In this document: positions 44,368 through 53,172 of the stretch, in pieces
Layout: each line of letters opens with the position of its first letter
Position numbering within the stretch: the first letter of the stretch is position 1
NCBI GenBank assembly: GCA_937868765.1
Contig: CALMNL010000010.1
Span: 62,001-126,000 of the forward strand
DNA: 64,000 nucleotides
Reading direction: 5' to 3'
Origin: an uncultured Desulfatitalea sp.
GTDB taxonomy: Bacteria > Desulfobacterota > Desulfobacteria > Desulfobacterales > Desulfosarcinaceae
Notes under the pieces: generated by a model
The model's database searches: none
Told to the model about the DNA's origin: nothing
What the model saw: only the letters and a program-made list of their open reading frames with translations
Position numbers and translations under genes: made by a program

Positions 44368-45501
44368 CTACCGGTTTGAATCCCGCGGCGGCAGAATGCG
44401 CGCCATCGCTTCCCGGGGAATGCGCACGGCCGCGCGCTGACCGTTGACCGTATTGACCAAATCCCGCTGCAGCAGAATGCGCAGCGAGCGCTCCTTCTTG
44501 GCGGCGGCCGCCGCCGTCAGGTGAGCGACCGTTTCCGCCGGCATCGGTTCGGTGGTCAGCAGGCCGTCGGCCTGGGCATCGGCCACCAGACGGGCGGCTG
44601 TTTCGGAGCGCACCACCAGGGTATTCCAGCCCGGCCGCCCTTCGAACATCCCGACGGAGAGATCGGCGAATTCCGAGGTCAGGTCCAGGCAAGTGAAGCA
44701 GGTATGCGGGATCAACGGCTTGATCTCCGAAAGCGATATTTCCTCAGAACCTTTGTCCGTCTCCAGAATCAACACATTGGCCGGCGGCGGGGGGATATCC
44801 ATGCCACGGATGGTACCGGCCGCCACGCGTCCGGACAGCAGCGCGTTCAGCTGGCGGGTATCCAGCGACCAGTTGCAAAAGAGACCGATGGCCAGGGTTA
44901 CGGGCACGTGGTGTTCCTCCTTGGCCAAAGGATTGGTCCGCATTTGCGCCACGGCCAGCATCTGGCAGGGAGTTCCCACCACCCCGATCTTCTTATACCC
45001 CTGGCGTGCCGCCAAATTTACGCCGGCCAGGGTCGGGGAGGCCATGAACTGGGAGCCGGCCGCCGCGGGCACATCCTGCCAGCGGGTCACCAGTCGTGGT
45101 TCCGGAATCAGACCGTTTCTGCCGGTCAAGGCGGCCACATCCACCAGTCCGCGCTGCATGGCGCAGACCATCAGGGCGGATACGGTACCGCCTGCCTGGA
45201 ACCGGCCTTTGGGCATGGCCTCCCCCGATCGGGCGGCCACAATGGCACGGTAAACGCCCAGGGGCCGGGCGTCATACGAGGTGTTCCACATGCGGCGGCT
45301 CAATTCGTCCAGATCCGCCTCGGCTTTGGGGCAATAGGCAAAACAGCGGCCCTGGGACAGGGAACAGGCAAACAACTGGGATGTCTTGCCGCGGTAATTT
45401 TTGAAATAGGGGCACAGCTCCACGCATGCGCCGCATCCGATGCAAAGATCGCGTTTGTGAACATCATCGACCAACTCTTTAGACCCGAACAATTGCGGCA
45501 T
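44368..45501 (-). CDS. FrhB-family iron-sulfur flavoprotein (coenzyme F420 hydrogenase/dehydrogenase beta-like)
   Basis: A 377-residue protein. The N-terminal ferredoxin-like cluster motif CIGCGACVELC (residues ~20-30) is followed by further Cys (GRCFAYCPKAEADL), then the FrhB N and C domains with QAGGTVSALMVCAMQRGLVD, VVGTPCQMLAVAQM and HTCFTCLDLTSEFADLSVG. FrhB-family subunits hold FAD and Fe-S and pass electrons to F420, quinones or other acceptors. No hydrogenase or Hdr genes are adjacent, so its partner is unknown. A C-terminal helical extension (about 325-377) resembles part of a winged helix. GGAGG lies upstream of ATG 45501. Confidence 0.88.
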   Translation of the reverse strand: MPQLFGSKELVDDVHKRDLCIGCGACVELCPYFKNYRGKTSQLFACSLSQGRCFAYCPKAEADLDELSRRMWNTSYDARPLGVYRAIVAARSGEAMPKGRFQAGGTVSALMVCAMQRGLVDVAALTGRNGLIPEPRLVTRWQDVPAAAGSQFMASPTLAGVNLAARQGYKKIGVVGTPCQMLAVAQMRTNPLAKEEHHVPVTLAIGLFCNWSLDTRQLNALLSGRVAAGTIRGMDIPPPPANVLILETDKGSEEISLSEIKPLIPHTCFTCLDLTSEFADLSVGMFEGRPGWNTLVVRSETAARLVADAQADGLLTTEPMPAETVAHLTAAAAAKKERSLRILLQRDLVNTVNGQRAAVRIPREAMARILPPRDSNR

Positions 45502-45817
45502 ACCAACCTCCCGAGGGCTGCATTCAATTTACCTATGAGATATTCCCGCTGGCGGGCAATTGCAATCCTTTTTCCGTTTTTGCCTATGGGCTTGGGAGTT
45601 GATTCTTGGCACGAAGGATGATAGCCGAATTAATATATGACCCATCGCCGGCGCAGTGGCCTACGCCCATTGGGTACGGAAATCGATCCATGCCGAGTTG
45701 CAGCCACCCCGAAGAAGCGGATCGTGGCCACTTTACCGGCCGGGCCGATGCAAGCCGAACCGTGACTCGATGAGGGGGACATTTATCGCCCCGCCCCATG
45801 AACAGGTGGATAGCTTG
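45502..45817. other. divergent intergenic region
   Basis: Contains the leaders of the FrhB-like gene (minus) and Nudix gene (plus). An open plus-strand frame from 45656 extends the Nudix protein by 54 residues, but the extension has no domain character and Arg/Pro-rich composition. A TTGGCAC near 45604 resembles a sigma54 -24 element but its -12 partner does not match. Confidence 0.4.
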
Positions 45818-46219
45818 ATGCCAACCCATGCCGGAACCGTGGTCTTTCGAAAGAATGGCGACCAGACGCTCTATCTGGTGATCTCTTCGTCCAACGGTTT
45901 GCACTGGGTGCTGCCCAACGGCCATATCGATCCCGGCGAATCCGCAGATGCAGCCGCCTTGCGCGAATTGCAGGAAGAAGCCGGTATCCGGGGCGAGCTG
46001 ATCCAGCCGCTGGGAATCCAGTATTACGAGAAGATGGGAAAGGAAGCAGCCTCCCAGTATTTCCTCGTCCAGGCCGTGGATGCGGTCGCCGCCGCCGAAC
46101 AACGGGTGCTGCGCTGGGAGGATGAACGCGCGGCCCTCGACCTCTTATCCTTCCAGCAATCGCGCTCGGCGCTTCGGCAAGCGGCCGTTGCCCTGCGGCA
46201 GTCGGGCGAACAGACCTGA
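45818..46219 (+). CDS. Nudix hydrolase
   Basis: A 133-residue protein with a complete Nudix box: GHIDPGESADAAALRELQEE followed by AGI, matching Gx5Ex7REUxEExGU; its Glu residues bind Mg2+ for pyrophosphohydrolysis of a nucleoside-diphosphate-linked substrate. The preceding strand (GTVVFRKNGDQTLYLVIS) and the later YYEKMGKEAASQYFLVQ are typical of the small bacterial Nudix fold. ATG 45818 has AGGTGG about 10 bases upstream. The substrate cannot be predicted. It lies 19 bases ahead of an outer-membrane protein gene. Confidence 0.9.
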   Translation: MPTHAGTVVFRKNGDQTLYLVISSSNGLHWVLPNGHIDPGESADAAALRELQEEAGIRGELIQPLGIQYYEKMGKEAASQYFLVQAVDAVAAAEQRVLRWEDERAALDLLSFQQSRSALRQAAVALRQSGEQT

Positions 46220-46238
46220 AGAAAAAGCGGTTTCGGCC

Positions 46239-46817
46239 ATGATCAAAGCAAGCATCCTATGGATGACGGCCCTCCTGTTTTTGTTCCCGGGGTTCACCGT
46301 TCACACCCAGGCCCGGGATTGGACCGTTTCGCTTTTCGCCGGTCGCATGACCGGCGAAGCCTGGGAAGACGCTGTCGCGGCTCATGTCGAATACGAAGAT
46401 GCCTACCTTGCGGCCCTATCCATTGATTGCGCGTTGAAACATTACTTCGATAAAGCGTTGACCTTGGAAGTGGAGGCGCAGGTGGCAAGGTACTTCGGCG
46501 ATCAGGACCATTTTGAATTCAACCTGCCGCTGGTGGGGGTACGCTGGCATCGCTTTCCCTGGCAACGGCACCTGGCAACCACTTTCGCCTACGGCATCGG
46601 GCCTTCCTACGCCACCGAACTGCCGACCGTGGAAGCCTCCAACGCGGGGGACAGCGAACGCTGGATGATCTACTGGTTCGGCGAATTCACCTTCGGGCCC
46701 CCTAAAGGCGCCTGGGGATTGTTGCTGCGTCTGCACCACCGCTCGGGGGGTTTTGGTGTCGTCGCCGACCAGGGCGGCTCCAACAGCATTGCCGCCGGCC
46801 TGCGGTTCTGTTTTTGA
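46239..46817 (+). CDS. PagL-like lipid A deacylase / acyloxyacyl hydrolase family protein
   Basis: A 192-residue secreted protein. Signal peptide (LLFLFPGFTVHTQA, cleavage near residue 24) is followed by alternating hydrophobic beta strands and a C-terminal aromatic residue (GLRFCF), typical of a small outer-membrane barrel. Near the C terminus, LRLHHRSGGFG followed by GGSNSIAAGLRF resembles the catalytic His-x-Ser and Asn/Glu region of PagL, which removes the 3-O acyl chain of lipid A. The match is to a short motif only; a non-catalytic barrel is possible. It follows the Nudix gene closely and ends four bases before a convergent gene. Confidence 0.65.
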   Translation: MIKASILWMTALLFLFPGFTVHTQARDWTVSLFAGRMTGEAWEDAVAAHVEYEDAYLAALSIDCALKHYFDKALTLEVEAQVARYFGDQDHFEFNLPLVGVRWHRFPWQRHLATTFAYGIGPSYATELPTVEASNAGDSERWMIYWFGEFTFGPPKGAWGLLLRLHHRSGGFGVVADQGGSNSIAAGLRFCF

Positions 46818-46821
46818 AGAT

Positions 46822-48543
46822 TTACTCCAAGGTAAACCACTGCACTTCCACCCGCCGGTTCAAGTCGCTGTCGCTGCCGGCCGGCTCTTCCCAGCCGCGG
46901 CCCACGGCCTCGATGCGCGCGGGGTCGATCTCCTTATGCCGCTCGCGCAGGGCTTCGCTCACGGCCAACGCGCGCTGGCGCGACAGCTCCATGGCTTTGA
47001 GGGCCATGCTCTTGACCAATGCTTCCCCCCCTTTCTCCCGGAATTCGTTGATGCGGGCGTTGTCCACGTGGCCGCGCAGGAGCACGGTGGAGCCGGGGCT
47101 CACCTGCAAAAATCGTTTGATCGTATCCAGGTACTCCAGGTTTTGGGGCGCGTTGCGGTCCAGGGCCGCTGAATTGGGCTCGAAGAAGAAGCGGATATCC
47201 TTGCTCAGCAGGGGGTCGCCCTCCAGGGCGGCCACGGTGGCGGTCTTGATGGGGGCGATGGCGATCTTCTGCTCGCTGAAGAGCCCTTTTTGGGCCAGAA
47301 CAGCCAGATGGGCGGTGTCGGCGAAGCGGGCCGCATCCGTGGGATTGCGGATGATGCTGCCGTAAGCCAGGACCGCGGATTGGAAGATGCCGCCGAACGA
47401 TCCGGCCGAATCGATGCTGCCGTTAAAGAAAGCCAGATTCTCCGGCAGGTTGGCCAGGTGGACCCTGGTCAACTCGTCGCGGGTCTGTGCTTCGCTCCAG
47501 CCGAAGGCCTGGGCGACCACGCCGAGGTGGGCGTCCGGTTGGTCCCGCAGGCGGCGGTTGCCTTCCAGCAGGCCGTGGACCAGACCGCGCACCATCGCGG
47601 GGTGGGCCTCGGCCAATCCTTTGTTTACGGCCAGGATGTCGGCGATCACCAGCAGATTGCGGTTGGAGACCAGCACCTTGGCGGCGCCATGGGAATTTTG
47701 CACCACCTCATCGGTGCGCGGCGTCCAGCCCACGCAGCCGTTGAGTCGCGGTCGGCCGCCGGCCAGTTCGTGGGCATAGGCATCACAGGCGGCAAAGGCA
47801 TCTTCGTAGAAGACCAAGCCCAGTTCGTCGCCCTGGGGCCGAGCATCCAGGTCGCGCAGCACCTTCACCGGCACCCCGGCCTCCTGGGCCAGGTACCGGA
47901 TGAAGAATTCGCTTTCGTTGAACTGCGAGGCCGCCAGCACCTTGCCTGCCAGCTGGTTGACCGAAACGATGCCCCGGTCCACCACCACCATGTCGGCGCC
48001 CCGGGAATATCCGATTTGAACCGGCACCAGCGCTTCAAAGGATCGGCCCAGCACCGCCAGGGCATCGGTGGTGGTGGCGATGGCCGCCAGACGGCCGTTG
48101 TTCAGCGGCGACCAGGATTCGCTTTCACCCACAGTGAGCTTCACCTTGAAGCCGTATTCCTTGGCGAAAAAGGAGTCGGGGTTGGGCGAAAGGCCGCCAT
48201 TGGCCACAATCAGTCCGCCATAGCCGGCATATTCGCTGATATCGATCTGCAACACCCCATTTTGGGGCACATAGGCCGCCGCTGCTTCCAAAGGGGGCGT
48301 GCCATCCACCGGCTCGATGGGTTGGGGCACCGCTCCCTCGGGCGCGCTGGGCTTGGCCGTGGTTTCGTTGGCCAGTGGCGCGTCCGGCGTTTCGCCGGCG
48401 GGTTGCCGGCCGATCCACAGGTAGACGCCCAGGCCGATCAGCCCCAGGCAGAGCACGATAGCGATGAGGTTGCCCACGGCTGAGCCGCGCCGGTTCCGGG
48501 TCTGGGCGCTGCGAAGACGATGGTTGGTATTGGCGTTTTTCAT
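46822..48543 (-). CDS. substrate-binding protein fused to OmpA C-terminal domain
   Basis: A 573-residue envelope protein. A basic N terminus and one transmembrane helix (GNLIAIVLCLGLIGLGVYLWI, about 24-44) lead to a Pro-rich linker. A periplasmic-binding-protein domain of the NMT1/SsuA/PhnD type follows (about 90-400; IDISEYAGYGGLIVANGG, VQIGYSRGADMVVVDRG). The C terminus is an OmpA/MotB peptidoglycan-binding domain (about 440-573; IRFFFEPNSAALD, LRGHVDNARINE, DLNRRVEV). It should be inner-membrane anchored, sense a ligand in the periplasm and grip murein. It precedes a coiled-coil membrane protein on the same strand and is divergent from pspA. AGGAGAG lies before its ATG, so it is downstream of the 49417 gene. 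Confidence 0.85.
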   Translation of the reverse strand: MKNANTNHRLRSAQTRNRRGSAVGNLIAIVLCLGLIGLGVYLWIGRQPAGETPDAPLANETTAKPSAPEGAVPQPIEPVDGTPPLEAAAAYVPQNGVLQIDISEYAGYGGLIVANGGLSPNPDSFFAKEYGFKVKLTVGESESWSPLNNGRLAAIATTTDALAVLGRSFEALVPVQIGYSRGADMVVVDRGIVSVNQLAGKVLAASQFNESEFFIRYLAQEAGVPVKVLRDLDARPQGDELGLVFYEDAFAACDAYAHELAGGRPRLNGCVGWTPRTDEVVQNSHGAAKVLVSNRNLLVIADILAVNKGLAEAHPAMVRGLVHGLLEGNRRLRDQPDAHLGVVAQAFGWSEAQTRDELTRVHLANLPENLAFFNGSIDSAGSFGGIFQSAVLAYGSIIRNPTDAARFADTAHLAVLAQKGLFSEQKIAIAPIKTATVAALEGDPLLSKDIRFFFEPNSAALDRNAPQNLEYLDTIKRFLQVSPGSTVLLRGHVDNARINEFREKGGEALVKSMALKAMELSRQRALAVSEALRERHKEIDPARIEAVGRGWEEPAGSDSDLNRRVEVQWFTLE

Positions 48544-48568
48544 GGTCGTATCTCTCCTGGCATCGGCT

Positions 48569-49417
48569 TTAGGCGTTCACTTTGCGACCCCGGCCGCCGG
48601 CGGCGGCCGGGCGCAGCAGTTCAGCCGGCGGTTCGTCGCTCAGACCGTCGAGCCCGGCGAACAGCTCACGCTGATCCCTGAGCCAGCGGTTGGCTTCGTT
48701 CAAAGACGCGCTCAAGGCATCCAACGATTGCGCCGCCCCATGTTCGTCTGCAGCCAGCAGCGCCTGTTCGCGCACCAGGGCCACCTGCTGGCGGAGGCGT
48801 TCCAGTTCCGCGTCGATCAATTCGCTGCGCCGGGCGCCGTCGGCATGGGCCTCGCGCCGGGCGCGGATCACCGCTTGTTGTTGTTCCAGGCTGCGGCGCA
48901 ACTCTTCGTCCGCACCGCCCTGGGCCAGGCGCTGGGCAATTCTTCGCTCCTGGTCGGCCAGACCGGCCGTTTCCCGTGCGCCGGCGGAGACCAATTGCTG
49001 CAAAGAGGCCCGGGCGGCCAATAATTTGAGGTGCAGCCAGGCCATCTGGCGCACATCATCGATTTGACCTTCGGTGGACCCGATCCGCTGCAACAGTCCG
49101 GTGATCTCGCCGGCCTGCTGCTCGATGGCCGCCTGACGCTGACGGGCTTCTTTGTCCAGGCCGGCCGCCAGCGATGCATAACGGGACTCCGGAGTGTTCT
49201 GGGCGTTGCCGCCATCCACTGTCGCACGGAAGCGCCGGTTGCGCGCAAGCATCCACAGGTAGAGGCCTTCCACCCCGGCCCCGATCAGCCAGAAACCAGG
49301 ATGCAGCAAGGCCCCCAATAGGGCGAAGGCGGCCAGGCCGAACCAGTTGGGCGGCACGGGCATGCCCAGCGGACGGGCGTTGAAAGCGGCAACGATATAC
49401 GATTGTTTGGCTTTCAT
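48569..49417 (-). CDS. membrane protein with long coiled coil
   Basis: A 282-residue protein. Two hydrophobic segments near the N terminus (WFGLAAFALLGALLHPGFWL and GAGVEGLYLWML, about 20-55) form a hairpin. About 190 residues of helical, Gln/Arg/Glu-rich coiled coil follow (RQRQAAIEQQAGEITGLLQ; ERLRQQVALVREQALLAA), and the C terminus is Gly/Arg-rich. The coiled coil is expected in the cytoplasm, where it could contact the PspA or AAA protein encoded divergently; this is inference. ATG 49417 was chosen over an upstream start at 49522, since the extra 35 residues look non-coding. The gap to the SBP-OmpA gene is 25 bases. Confidence 0.78.
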   Translation of the reverse strand: MKAKQSYIVAAFNARPLGMPVPPNWFGLAAFALLGALLHPGFWLIGAGVEGLYLWMLARNRRFRATVDGGNAQNTPESRYASLAAGLDKEARQRQAAIEQQAGEITGLLQRIGSTEGQIDDVRQMAWLHLKLLAARASLQQLVSAGARETAGLADQERRIAQRLAQGGADEELRRSLEQQQAVIRARREAHADGARRSELIDAELERLRQQVALVREQALLAADEHGAAQSLDALSASLNEANRWLRDQRELFAGLDGLSDEPPAELLRPAAAGGRGRKVNA

Positions 49418-49496
49418 GGGGTGACGGCAGATCCGTTGCGAGGGTTGCGGCCGATCCGTTCGGGTGCAAGCAAGTATGCCGGGAAGGCCTGGGGGT

Positions 49497-49513
49497 GTCA
49501 ACTGATTGTTGAC
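49497..49513. promoter_or_regulatory. 17-bp operator-like palindrome in divergent region
   Basis: GTCAAC (49497-49502) and GTTGAC (49508-49513) are perfect inverted repeats with a 5-base spacer, lying between the two arms of the envelope locus. A TTGACG at 49524-49529 with a weak -10 (TAATAG, 49547-49552) follows on the plus strand, and a second CTTAAT/ATTAAG inverted repeat at 49539-49562. Confidence 0.45.
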
Positions 49514-49657
49514 TTGGTTCACGTTGACGTGCTAAGAGCTTAATCTTAATAGAAAAATTAAGTTGCGGTAGAAATGCTGTCCCCGCAGCCGCAATACCGC
49601 TGGATACCCGTGGGGATTTTTGGGAAGAATAATCTTCAATCAGGGGAGGGGTCGCCC

Positions 49658-50410
49658 ATGTTTTCGAGGATCATAAATTTGTTCAAGGGGTTCGTGGGGT
49701 TGTTCATCAGCGGCATCGAAAAGAAGAATCCCGAAGCGTTGTTGGAGCTCGAGAAGGAGAACTTGCGCGAGCAGGTGGCTAAATACAACCAGGGGCTGGC
49801 CTCCCATGCCGGTTTGTGCGAGCGGCTCATGGCCCAGGTGAAGAAATTGGAGGTCGAGGAGCGCGAGCTGCGGGCCAAGACGGCCGCCCACCTGCGCGCC
49901 GGCAACCGGGACGCGGCCGGTCAGTATGCCGTGCGCTTGCAGACCGTACAGCGCGAACTGGGCGAGAACCGCACCCAGCTCGAGCAGGCCGAAGCCACCT
50001 ACCAGAACCTGCTCAAGGCCCGCGACGTGACCATCAATGCGGCCCGGGCCAAGATCGAAAATCTGAAAGCCTCCATCACCGACATGAAGATGAAGCAGGC
50101 AATGGCCGAGTTGCACGAGATGTCGGCCGGCATGGTTTCGAGCATCGGCGGTTCGGGCGACACCCTGGACCGGCTCACCGAAATGGTCAACGAAGAGCGG
50201 GACAAGGCCGCCGGCCGGGCACGGGTGGCCAGAGATTCCATCGACTTTGCCGGCATCCAGGTCAAGGAGGCCGAGCAGAAGGCCCTGGCCGAGCAGGCCC
50301 TGGCCGATTTCGCGGCCCAGGAAGGCATTGCCCTGGAGGGCAACGGCGCTGTCACGGCCCAGCCCGCCGAAAAGGTAATGGGATCGGCCCAGAAGGCAAC
50401 GGAAAAATAG
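49658..50410 (+). CDS. pspA: PspA/IM30 (Vipp1) family protein
   Basis: A 250-residue, almost wholly alpha-helical protein. It has the amphipathic N-terminal helix (MFSRIINLFKGFVGLFISGI), then long coiled-coil helices (KYNQGLASHAGLCERLMAQV; AGQYAVRLQTVQRELGENRT) and a C-terminal acidic/Ala-rich tail. PspA is an ESCRT-III-like protein that coats and repairs stressed inner membrane. GGGGAGGGG lies 6-14 bases upstream of ATG 49658. The AAA ATPase gene begins 10 bases after its stop, so the two form an operon; classical pspB, pspC or pspF are not nearby. Confidence 0.88.
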   Translation: MFSRIINLFKGFVGLFISGIEKKNPEALLELEKENLREQVAKYNQGLASHAGLCERLMAQVKKLEVEERELRAKTAAHLRAGNRDAAGQYAVRLQTVQRELGENRTQLEQAEATYQNLLKARDVTINAARAKIENLKASITDMKMKQAMAELHEMSAGMVSSIGGSGDTLDRLTEMVNEERDKAAGRARVARDSIDFAGIQVKEAEQKALAEQALADFAAQEGIALEGNGAVTAQPAEKVMGSAQKATEK

Positions 50411-50420
50411 AAATGGAAAA

Positions 50421-52112
50421 ATGAGCCACATGACCCGGTCGGAAATGAACACGGAAGGCGACCGCCTGCTGCCCTGGGCCGAAGAGCTGGTGGCCCTTTA
50501 TGAAAGCGGCGCCAACAACCAATTCATCCTCTACGGCAATGTCAACGACCGTATGCTGGTGACGGCCGGTGGCCAGATGGCGCTGGGCAACCTGCGGGAC
50601 TATCTGCGCGGGGCCTTGCTGGCGCCCTTCGATGTGGTGCTCAGCTACGATATGGGCAACGGCATCCGGGTGGAAAAGGGCGGCGAGGTCTTCGGCCAGT
50701 GGCTGAAGTTGCGCAAGAGCCCCGAACTGCCCAAGGCCCCCCAGGCGGCCATCGAAACCCTGACCCACTACTTTCGCTACACGGGCAACCTGGCGCGGCT
50801 GGGAGAAAAGGCGCCCCAGGTGGCCTGCCTGCTGCCGGCGGCCGAGCTGATCGCTCCGTCCCGGGAGATGGGCTTCAGCTACGAGACCAACACCATCGTG
50901 CTGCTCATGCGCGAGTGGGCCAATGATTCGCTCATCAGCAGCCATGCCGTGGCAACCTTCCTGATCACCGAAAATCTCAACGATCTGCACCCGTTGCTGG
51001 CCAACAACATCCACAGCGGCAAGATCAAAATTCCTTTGCCGGACGCCGGCACCATCGGGCGGGCGCTGGCTTTCCTGCGGCCTCGCTCCGGCCAGGCCCT
51101 GGAAGTTTACGAAGGACGGTTGGAGGTGCTCGCCCAGCAGTTGGTGGGCGCCGGTCTGAGCGCCATCGAACAGATGGTGAAGGCCGCCCGTTACAAGCAA
51201 GAGACCATCCAGCCGGAAAACCTCGTGCAGTTGAAGAAATGCCTGCTCGAACAGGAGTACGGCGGGCTCGTCGCCTTCATCGAATCCCAACGCACCCTGG
51301 ATGCGCTTTACGGATTGAAGAAAGTCAAAGCCACCCTGCGCCAGGACATCGCCCTGTGGGCCCAGAACGACCTCAAGGCCATGCCCATGGGCTATCTGCT
51401 GTGCGGGCCGGTGGGCACCGGCAAGACCTTTTTCGTGGAGTGCCTGGCCGGCGAGGCGGGCGTGCCGGTGGTCAAGCTGAAGAACTTCCGCGACAAGTGG
51501 GTGGGCAGCACCGAGGGCAACCTGGAGAAGATCTTCCGCCTGCTCCAGGCCTTGGGCCGCTGCATCGTCTTCGTGGACGAGGCCGATCAGGCGCTGGGGC
51601 GCCGCGACACCGCCTCCGGCGATTCGGGCATCTCGGGCCGGGTCTACTCCATGCTCGCCGAAGAGATGAGCAACACCCGCAACCGCGGCAGAATCATCTG
51701 GATCCTGGCCTCCAGCCGACCGGACCTGATCGAAGTGGATCTGAAGCGGCCCGGGCGGATCGATGTGAAGATTCCACTGTTCCCGACGCTCACCCGGCGG
51801 GAGGGGTTCGCCTTGATCCAGGCCATCGGCAAGCGCCTGGAGCTGTCGTTCGGCGACGATCTCTTCTCTCAACTGGAAAGTCTGATCCCGGAAATGCTGA
51901 CGCCGGGCGCCGCCGAAGCGCTGGCCGTCAAGGTCTACCGCGTTTCCAAAACCCAGGGACTGGCCCCGGTCCAGGCCCTTCATGCATGTCTGCAAAACTA
52001 CCAGTTGCCCGTTCCCCAGGATATCATGGATTTTCAGATCGACCTGGCCGTACGCGAGGCCAGCGATCTGGAGTTCGTACCCCCGGAACTGACCGCGCGT
52101 ATCAAGCGGTAG
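50421..52112 (+). CDS. Ycf46-like AAA ATPase
   Basis: A 563-residue protein. An N-terminal region of about 290 residues with [20 protein letters not shown]-like sequence is shared with Ycf46-type proteins. The AAA module follows: Walker A GPVGTGKT (near residue 330), Walker [10 protein letters not shown] (near 381), sensor 1 and the Arg-rich [11 protein letters not shown] segment, then a helical lid. Two upstream-type PspA partners (ring-forming ATPases) are known in other systems; here an AAA protein next to PspA suggests remodelling of PspA polymers, as Vps4 does for ESCRT-III. That role is inference. The gene is tightly linked to pspA. Confidence 0.85.
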   Translation: MSHMTRSEMNTEGDRLLPWAEELVALYESGANNQFILYGNVNDRMLVTAGGQMALGNLRDYLRGALLAPFDVVLSYDMGNGIRVEKGGEVFGQWLKLRKSPELPKAPQAAIETLTHYFRYTGNLARLGEKAPQVACLLPAAELIAPSREMGFSYETNTIVLLMREWANDSLISSHAVATFLITENLNDLHPLLANNIHSGKIKIPLPDAGTIGRALAFLRPRSGQALEVYEGRLEVLAQQLVGAGLSAIEQMVKAARYKQETIQPENLVQLKKCLLEQEYGGLVAFIESQRTLDALYGLKKVKATLRQDIALWAQNDLKAMPMGYLLCGPVGTGKTFFVECLAGEAGVPVVKLKNFRDKWVGSTEGNLEKIFRLLQALGRCIVFVDEADQALGRRDTASGDSGISGRVYSMLAEEMSNTRNRGRIIWILASSRPDLIEVDLKRPGRIDVKIPLFPTLTRREGFALIQAIGKRLELSFGDDLFSQLESLIPEMLTPGAAEALAVKVYRVSKTQGLAPVQALHACLQNYQLPVPQDIMDFQIDLAVREASDLEFVPPELTARIKR

Positions 52113-52168
52113 CGTTGCACATCCGTCTGGGAAAACCCAATTCTCGGATGACGCCAGGAGTCTTAAAA

Positions 52169-53095
52169 ATGGAAATGAAGCCTTTGACATCAGCCCTGGT
52201 AGGCGGCGCTACGCTGCTCTTGTTCGGACTCAACACCCTATGGTGGGGTTCGATCCTGCTGCTGTTTGCTTTCATAAAGATTATCGTCCCCCATAGGGGG
52301 ATAAAACACCGGATATCGCGATTGCTGATCCTGATCGGCATGGTATGGATCGAGGGCAATAGTTTTTTCGTTCGTATGACGCGGCGGATCCAGTGGGATG
52401 TACAGGGCCTTGAACAGCTCAGGCCCGCTGACTCCTACCTGGTGGTCAGCAACCACCGTTCCTGGGCCGACATTTTCGTGCTGCAGCACATCTTCAAGCA
52501 CCGCATCCCATTCCTCAAGTTTTTCCTGAAGCAGGAGCTTATCTGGGTGCCTATTCTCGGAATGGCCTGGTGGGCGCTCGATTTTCCTTTTTTAAAGCGG
52601 TACTCCAGGGCATTTCTGGAGAAACATCCCGAAATGCGTGGCAAGGATATGGAAACGACGCGCAAACATTGCGAAAAATTCAAAACCCAGCCGGTTTCCG
52701 TGATGAATTTTCTGGAGGGCACACGCTTCACCTATGAAAAGCATGAAAAGCAAAAATCTCCTTATCGTCACCTGCTGCTGCCCAAAGCCGGCGGGGTGGC
52801 CCTGGTGTTCTCCAGCATGGGGGATTATTTATCCAAGGTCGTGGATGTTACCCTCGTTTACCCGGAAAACGAACCGCCGGTACATTTTTGGGACCTGTTG
52901 GCCGCCAGGGTCCCTTGCATCATCGTGCGGGTGCAGGTCCTGCCCATCCCCGACGCGGTCGTCGGGGTGGACTATGAAGAAGACCAAGCATTCCGGGAAA
53001 GAATGCGGCAATGGGTCAATCAGCTTTGGCAGACAAAGGATCGCCAGATCGAGAACCTCATGGCCGATAAGAAATGCGCTGAACATGGGGACTAA
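52169..53095 (+). CDS. YihG-like 1-acyl-glycerol-3-phosphate acyltransferase
   Basis: A 308-residue membrane enzyme. N-terminal hydrophobic segments (ALVGGATLLLFGLNTLWW and following) are followed by the LPLAT motifs: NHRSWAD (HX4D, near residue 95), FLKQELIWVPILGMAWW and FLEGTRFT. Length and order match YihG/PlsC-like acyltransferases that make or remodel phosphatidic acid. AGGAG stands 7 bases before ATG 52169. It follows the AAA gene by 56 bases in the same direction, so membrane-lipid repair may be linked with the PspA pair. Confidence 0.9.
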   Translation: MEMKPLTSALVGGATLLLFGLNTLWWGSILLLFAFIKIIVPHRGIKHRISRLLILIGMVWIEGNSFFVRMTRRIQWDVQGLEQLRPADSYLVVSNHRSWADIFVLQHIFKHRIPFLKFFLKQELIWVPILGMAWWALDFPFLKRYSRAFLEKHPEMRGKDMETTRKHCEKFKTQPVSVMNFLEGTRFTYEKHEKQKSPYRHLLLPKAGGVALVFSSMGDYLSKVVDVTLVYPENEPPVHFWDLLAARVPCIIVRVQVLPIPDAVVGVDYEEDQAFRERMRQWVNQLWQTKDRQIENLMADKKCAEHGD

Positions 53096-53172
53096 GAACC
53101 GCCAACGCAATTCATGCTTTGCGCCGCAGATTGCAATGCGTCAGTAACTGGAACAAGGATGCACAGTACGTC

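Noticed and set aside
45604-45622. Sigma54-like promoter before the Nudix gene
   Set aside because: TTGGCAC fits the -24 element but the -12 GC dinucleotide is missing at the required spacing.
51239-52168. Long N-terminal extension of the acyltransferase
   Set aside because: The extension overlaps the AAA gene in another frame and is Arg/Gly/Pro-rich; the AGGAG-preceded ATG 52169 fits the family length.
50352-52190. Minus-strand open frame of 612 codons
   Set aside because: Antisense to the AAA ATPase gene with clear Walker motifs.
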